Of a stretch of DNA of 64,000 bases, positions 61,831 through 64,000 are shown piece by piece. Each line of letters opens with the position of its first letter. Positions within the stretch are counted from its first letter, which is position 1. Source of the stretch: CAYZUC01 sp964481705 (GTDB lineage: Bacteria; Bacillota; Clostridia; Lachnospirales; Lachnospiraceae); the NCBI GenBank assembly GCA_964481705.1, contig CAYZUC010000001.1, forward strand, positions 1 through 64,000, in the 5' to 3' direction. Both the position numbers and the translations under genes were made by a program. Below the pieces are notes generated by a model. It saw only the letters and a list, made by a program, of their open reading frames with translations. It did not search any database and had not been told where the DNA came from.

Positions 61831-63180
61831 TTATATAACTGTATTCTCGATTAACTCGGCCAAAGCCTTTGCATCCTGCTCTATCATCTTCTGGTCTTTT
61901 CCCTCGATCATTACACGAACTAATGGTTCTGTTCCCGAAGGGCGGATTAAAACTCTTCCTGCACCAGCATACTTATCTTCCAATGCCTTAATTGCATCTG
62001 CAATTTCAGGATACTGCATAAAACTCTCTTTTTTATGATTTGGAACCTTGGCGCCAACCAAAGACTGTGGAAGTATCTCGACAATCTTCGCCAATTCCGA
62101 TAATGGCTTTCCTGTTTCAGAAACTACCTCCAACAGGTGTAACGCACTTAACAGACCATCACCGGTTGTATTCTCGTCCAGAAAAATAATATGACCTGAC
62201 TGCTCTCCACCAAGGTTGTAGCCTGCCTCACGCATACGTTCCAATACATAACGATCGCCAACCTTTGTCTGTTCGATCTGAATGCCATGCGCTTTCCCCA
62301 TGATAAAGAAGCCCAGATTACTCATCACCGTAGCTACAATGGTATCCTGCTTTAATGTTCCTTTTTGTTTCATATGATTACCAATGATAGCCATAATCTT
62401 ATCACCATTGATTACCTGACCATTTTCATCAGCTGCCAGCAAACGATCTGCATCCCCATCAAAAGCAAGTCCCAATGCCGCCTTTTCAAATACTACACGG
62501 GCACATAATTCTTCCATATGGGTCGAGCCACAATTTGCATTGATATTTGTTCCATCCGGATTGTTATGAATCGCAACAACGTCAGCTCCCAATTCCTTTA
62601 ATGTCTCAACAGAAGTATAAAAAGAAGCTCCCTCCGCGCAATCTACTACAATCTTCATTCCCTGGATATTCAGTGGAACTGCCTTTAAAGCGTGGTTAAT
62701 GTATTCTTCTCTGGCATCGGAACGATATTTAATCTTACCTACACGGGAACCATTGGGCTTTGGAATATCACGATTACCATCGCGAATCAATGCCTCAATC
62801 TCATCCTCCAGTTCATCGGAGAGTTTGTAACCATCTCCGTTGAAGAATTTGATACCGTTAAACTCAACCGGATTGTGAGATGCGGAGATTACAACACCTG
62901 CATCTACCTTGTACTTTCTTGTCAGATATGCTACTGCGGGAGTCGGAACCACCCCAACGTAAACAGCATTTGCTCCTACGGAGCATATTCCTGCCATCAG
63001 CGCATTCGCGAGCATATCTCCCGAAATTCTTGTATCGCATCCAACCATAATAGTTGGACGATAAGAACGTTCCTCCGTCAATACATAAGCTCCCGCCTGA
63101 CCCAGCTGCATAGCAAGCAGCGGAGTCAACTCTGTGTTGGCAACACCTCTAACACCATCTGTTCCAAATAACCTAGCCAT
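61831..63180 (-). CDS. glmM: Phosphoglucosamine mutase
   Basis: 449 residues. ARLFGTDGVRGVAN at the N-terminus, active-site serine in VVISASHNPVEFNG near residue 100, metal loop AFDGDADRLLA, and RPSGTEPLVRVM at the C-terminus. GlmM turns glucosamine 6-phosphate into glucosamine 1-phosphate, precursor of UDP-GlcNAc, which feeds several of the sugar pathways in this window and peptidoglycan. Follows cdaR as in the conserved cdaA-cdaR-glmM group. Start at 63180 (GGAG) in preference to 63192. Confidence 0.95.
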   Translation of the reverse strand: MARLFGTDGVRGVANTELTPLLAMQLGQAGAYVLTEERSYRPTIMVGCDTRISGDMLANALMAGICSVGANAVYVGVVPTPAVAYLTRKYKVDAGVVISASHNPVEFNGIKFFNGDGYKLSDELEDEIEALIRDGNRDIPKPNGSRVGKIKYRSDAREEYINHALKAVPLNIQGMKIVVDCAEGASFYTSVETLKELGADVVAIHNNPDGTNINANCGSTHMEELCARVVFEKAALGLAFDGDADRLLAADENGQVINGDKIMAIIGNHMKQKGTLKQDTIVATVMSNLGFFIMGKAHGIQIEQTKVGDRYVLERMREAGYNLGGEQSGHIIFLDENTTGDGLLSALHLLEVVSETGKPLSELAKIVEILPQSLVGAKVPNHKKESFMQYPEIADAIKALEDKYAGAGRVLIRPSGTEPLVRVMIEGKDQKMIEQDAKALAELIENTVI

Positions 63181-63196
63181 ATCAATCTCCATTCTT

Positions 63197-63221
63197 ATAC
63201 ATGAGTGATCTGTTCATGTAT
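63197..63221 (-). other. Small hairpin between cdaR and glmM
   Basis: Arms ATACATGA (63197-63204) and TCATGTAT (63214-63221) with a 9-base loop, in the 61-base gap between the genes. No T-run follows, so it is not a clear terminator; it may affect message stability. Confidence 0.4.
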
Positions 63222-63241
63222 CCTTTTCCTCATTCTTTTAT

Positions 63242-64000
63242 TTATCCCTCAGACTTGCGTAAGACTACCTTCACCTTAATCTCATCCTCTCCACCGGTGA
63301 TTCCCTCCGGTAATTGGAATGTGACCGGAAGCTCATACTCACCCGGAGATGGTACTTCTTCATTCTCTGGCAGCTCAATCTGCTGCAAATCAACGGTTCC
63401 AGTAATAATGGACGGATCAAGATTTGTAAAGAAATCTCCCAATCCTTTTACTTCAATCACGACAACCTCGCCGATACCACCCATTTCTGTTGTCATATTT
63501 TCCGGAACGTTAATCACCGAAATATTACCAGCAGGTACTTCAATCTTTTTCGTCTGAAGTGGCTCAATCGATACCTTAATAACAACCGTAGGATCAAAGT
63601 CCTGTGTAGCAAAGACGATTCCATCCGGCAAATAACGAGTAATATCTACATTTGCTTCTACCGTCTGTTTTGCATTCGTAATATCTACTGCTGTAGAAGG
63701 AATCGCAATAGATTCCACACCTTTCAGATTAGAGGATGGTCCTGCTATCTGTACCGATGCAAGCGAACAGGTCGCAAGTCCGGTCGTTCCAAAGCCATCC
63801 GCAGGAATACCATGGTAGCCGAACGTCAATGGCACCTCTTTTGACTTCCAGATAGCAACATGTATCTTTGCCGTCGTCATGCTAAGTGTAAGATTTGCAG
63901 TATCTATTACATCATCATTTTCATCATACAACAGAATCATTTCCTCTGTTGCAATGTCAGTCGAGATATTTGCTACATTCACCACAGTCCGTACCGATGC
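63242..64000 (-). CDS. cdaR: CdaR-like YbbR-domain protein, C-terminal part (N-terminus outside the window)
   Basis: The last 252 codons are in the window; the frame runs open to the edge. It shows repeated beta-rich YbbR-type units: IHVAIWKSKEVPLTFGY, ASVQIAGPSSNLKGVESI, VEANVDITRYLPDGI, LPVTFQLPEGI. CdaR is a membrane-anchored extracellular protein that controls the c-di-AMP cyclase CdaA. The order cdaR then glmM is the usual one in Firmicutes, which supports the call; cdaA should lie just beyond the right edge. Confidence 0.85.
   Translation of the reverse strand, partial: ASVRTVVNVANISTDIATEEMILLYDENDDVIDTANLTLSMTTAKIHVAIWKSKEVPLTFGYHGIPADGFGTTGLATCSLASVQIAGPSSNLKGVESIAIPSTAVDITNAKQTVEANVDITRYLPDGIVFATQDFDPTVVIKVSIEPLQTKKIEVPAGNISVINVPENMTTEMGGIGEVVVIEVKGLGDFFTNLDPSIITGTVDLQQIELPENEEVPSPGEYELPVTFQLPEGITGGEDEIKVKVVLRKSEG

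Noticed and set aside
1..64000. CRISPR array, prophage or transposon genes
   Set aside because: No regularly spaced repeats, cas, integrase or transposase motifs seen on either strand.

Overview
This is a low-to-moderate GC Gram-positive chromosome segment. Gene content and order (cdaR-glmM, HPr, a leuA2-type leuA, YitT- and YuiD-type membrane proteins, strong AGGAGG-like ribosome binding sites, extended -10 promoters) suggest a gut-type member of the Clostridia, probably Lachnospiraceae; this is inferred from style and neighbours, not from a search. No transposase, integrase, phage gene or CRISPR array is visible. No stretch longer than about 300 bases lacks a gene; the longest gap (61155-61432) holds a terminator, a promoter and the leuA leader.

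About 52 kb of the minus strand (1185-52733) plus a 3.4-kb minus-strand operon (54372-57736) encode surface polysaccharide synthesis. Transcription runs right to left. At the right edge are housekeeping genes (partial cdaR, glmM, HPr, leuA) and a plus-strand membrane protein. Next come the rmlD / aminotransferase / FdtA-like / GT2 operon, a YuiD-like gene, a tRNA-Val and a YitT-family gene. The big locus then starts with gmd-fcl (own promoter and terminator). At the left edge the locus ends at a hairpin terminator (1110-1166), followed by an ABC transporter ATPase and the first codons of its permease.

The big locus contains three initiating phosphoglycosyltransferases (14415, 33744, 43556), three Wzx-type flippases (8069, 18737, 38526) and at least three Wzy-like polymerases (25098, 37400, 39925), so it looks like three Wzx/Wzy assembly lines in a row. 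Module C (50638-37400) has four unassigned membrane proteins, one carrying a metallo-beta-lactamase domain, then GTs, a polyprenyl glycosylphosphotransferase, a flippase and two paralogous polymerases. Module B (37358 to about 15802) has its own promoter at 37399-37427 and encodes a PglF-PglE-PglC-like initiating sugar route, an ATP-grasp/HAD pair, UDP-L-FucNAc synthesis (capE-capF-capG order), a polymerase, nonulosonic acid genes (NeuB-like, CMP-transferase/PseG fusion) and a flippase. Module A (15749-1185) has a polyprenyl glycosylphosphotransferase, three GTs, a UDP-sugar dehydrogenase, a flippase, two unknown membrane proteins and a GDP-heptose cassette that includes its own transaldolase. 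Module limits between B and A are inferred.

Together the genes supply or modify GDP-D-glycero-D-manno-heptose, a UDP-uronic acid, UDP-L-FucNAc, a UDP-4-amino-6-deoxy sugar, a CMP-nonulosonic acid, GDP-L-fucose (or a GDP-6-deoxyheptose) and dTDP-sugars. Chain-length kinase/Wzz genes, LCP ligases, rmlABC and GDP-mannose synthesis genes are not in the window.
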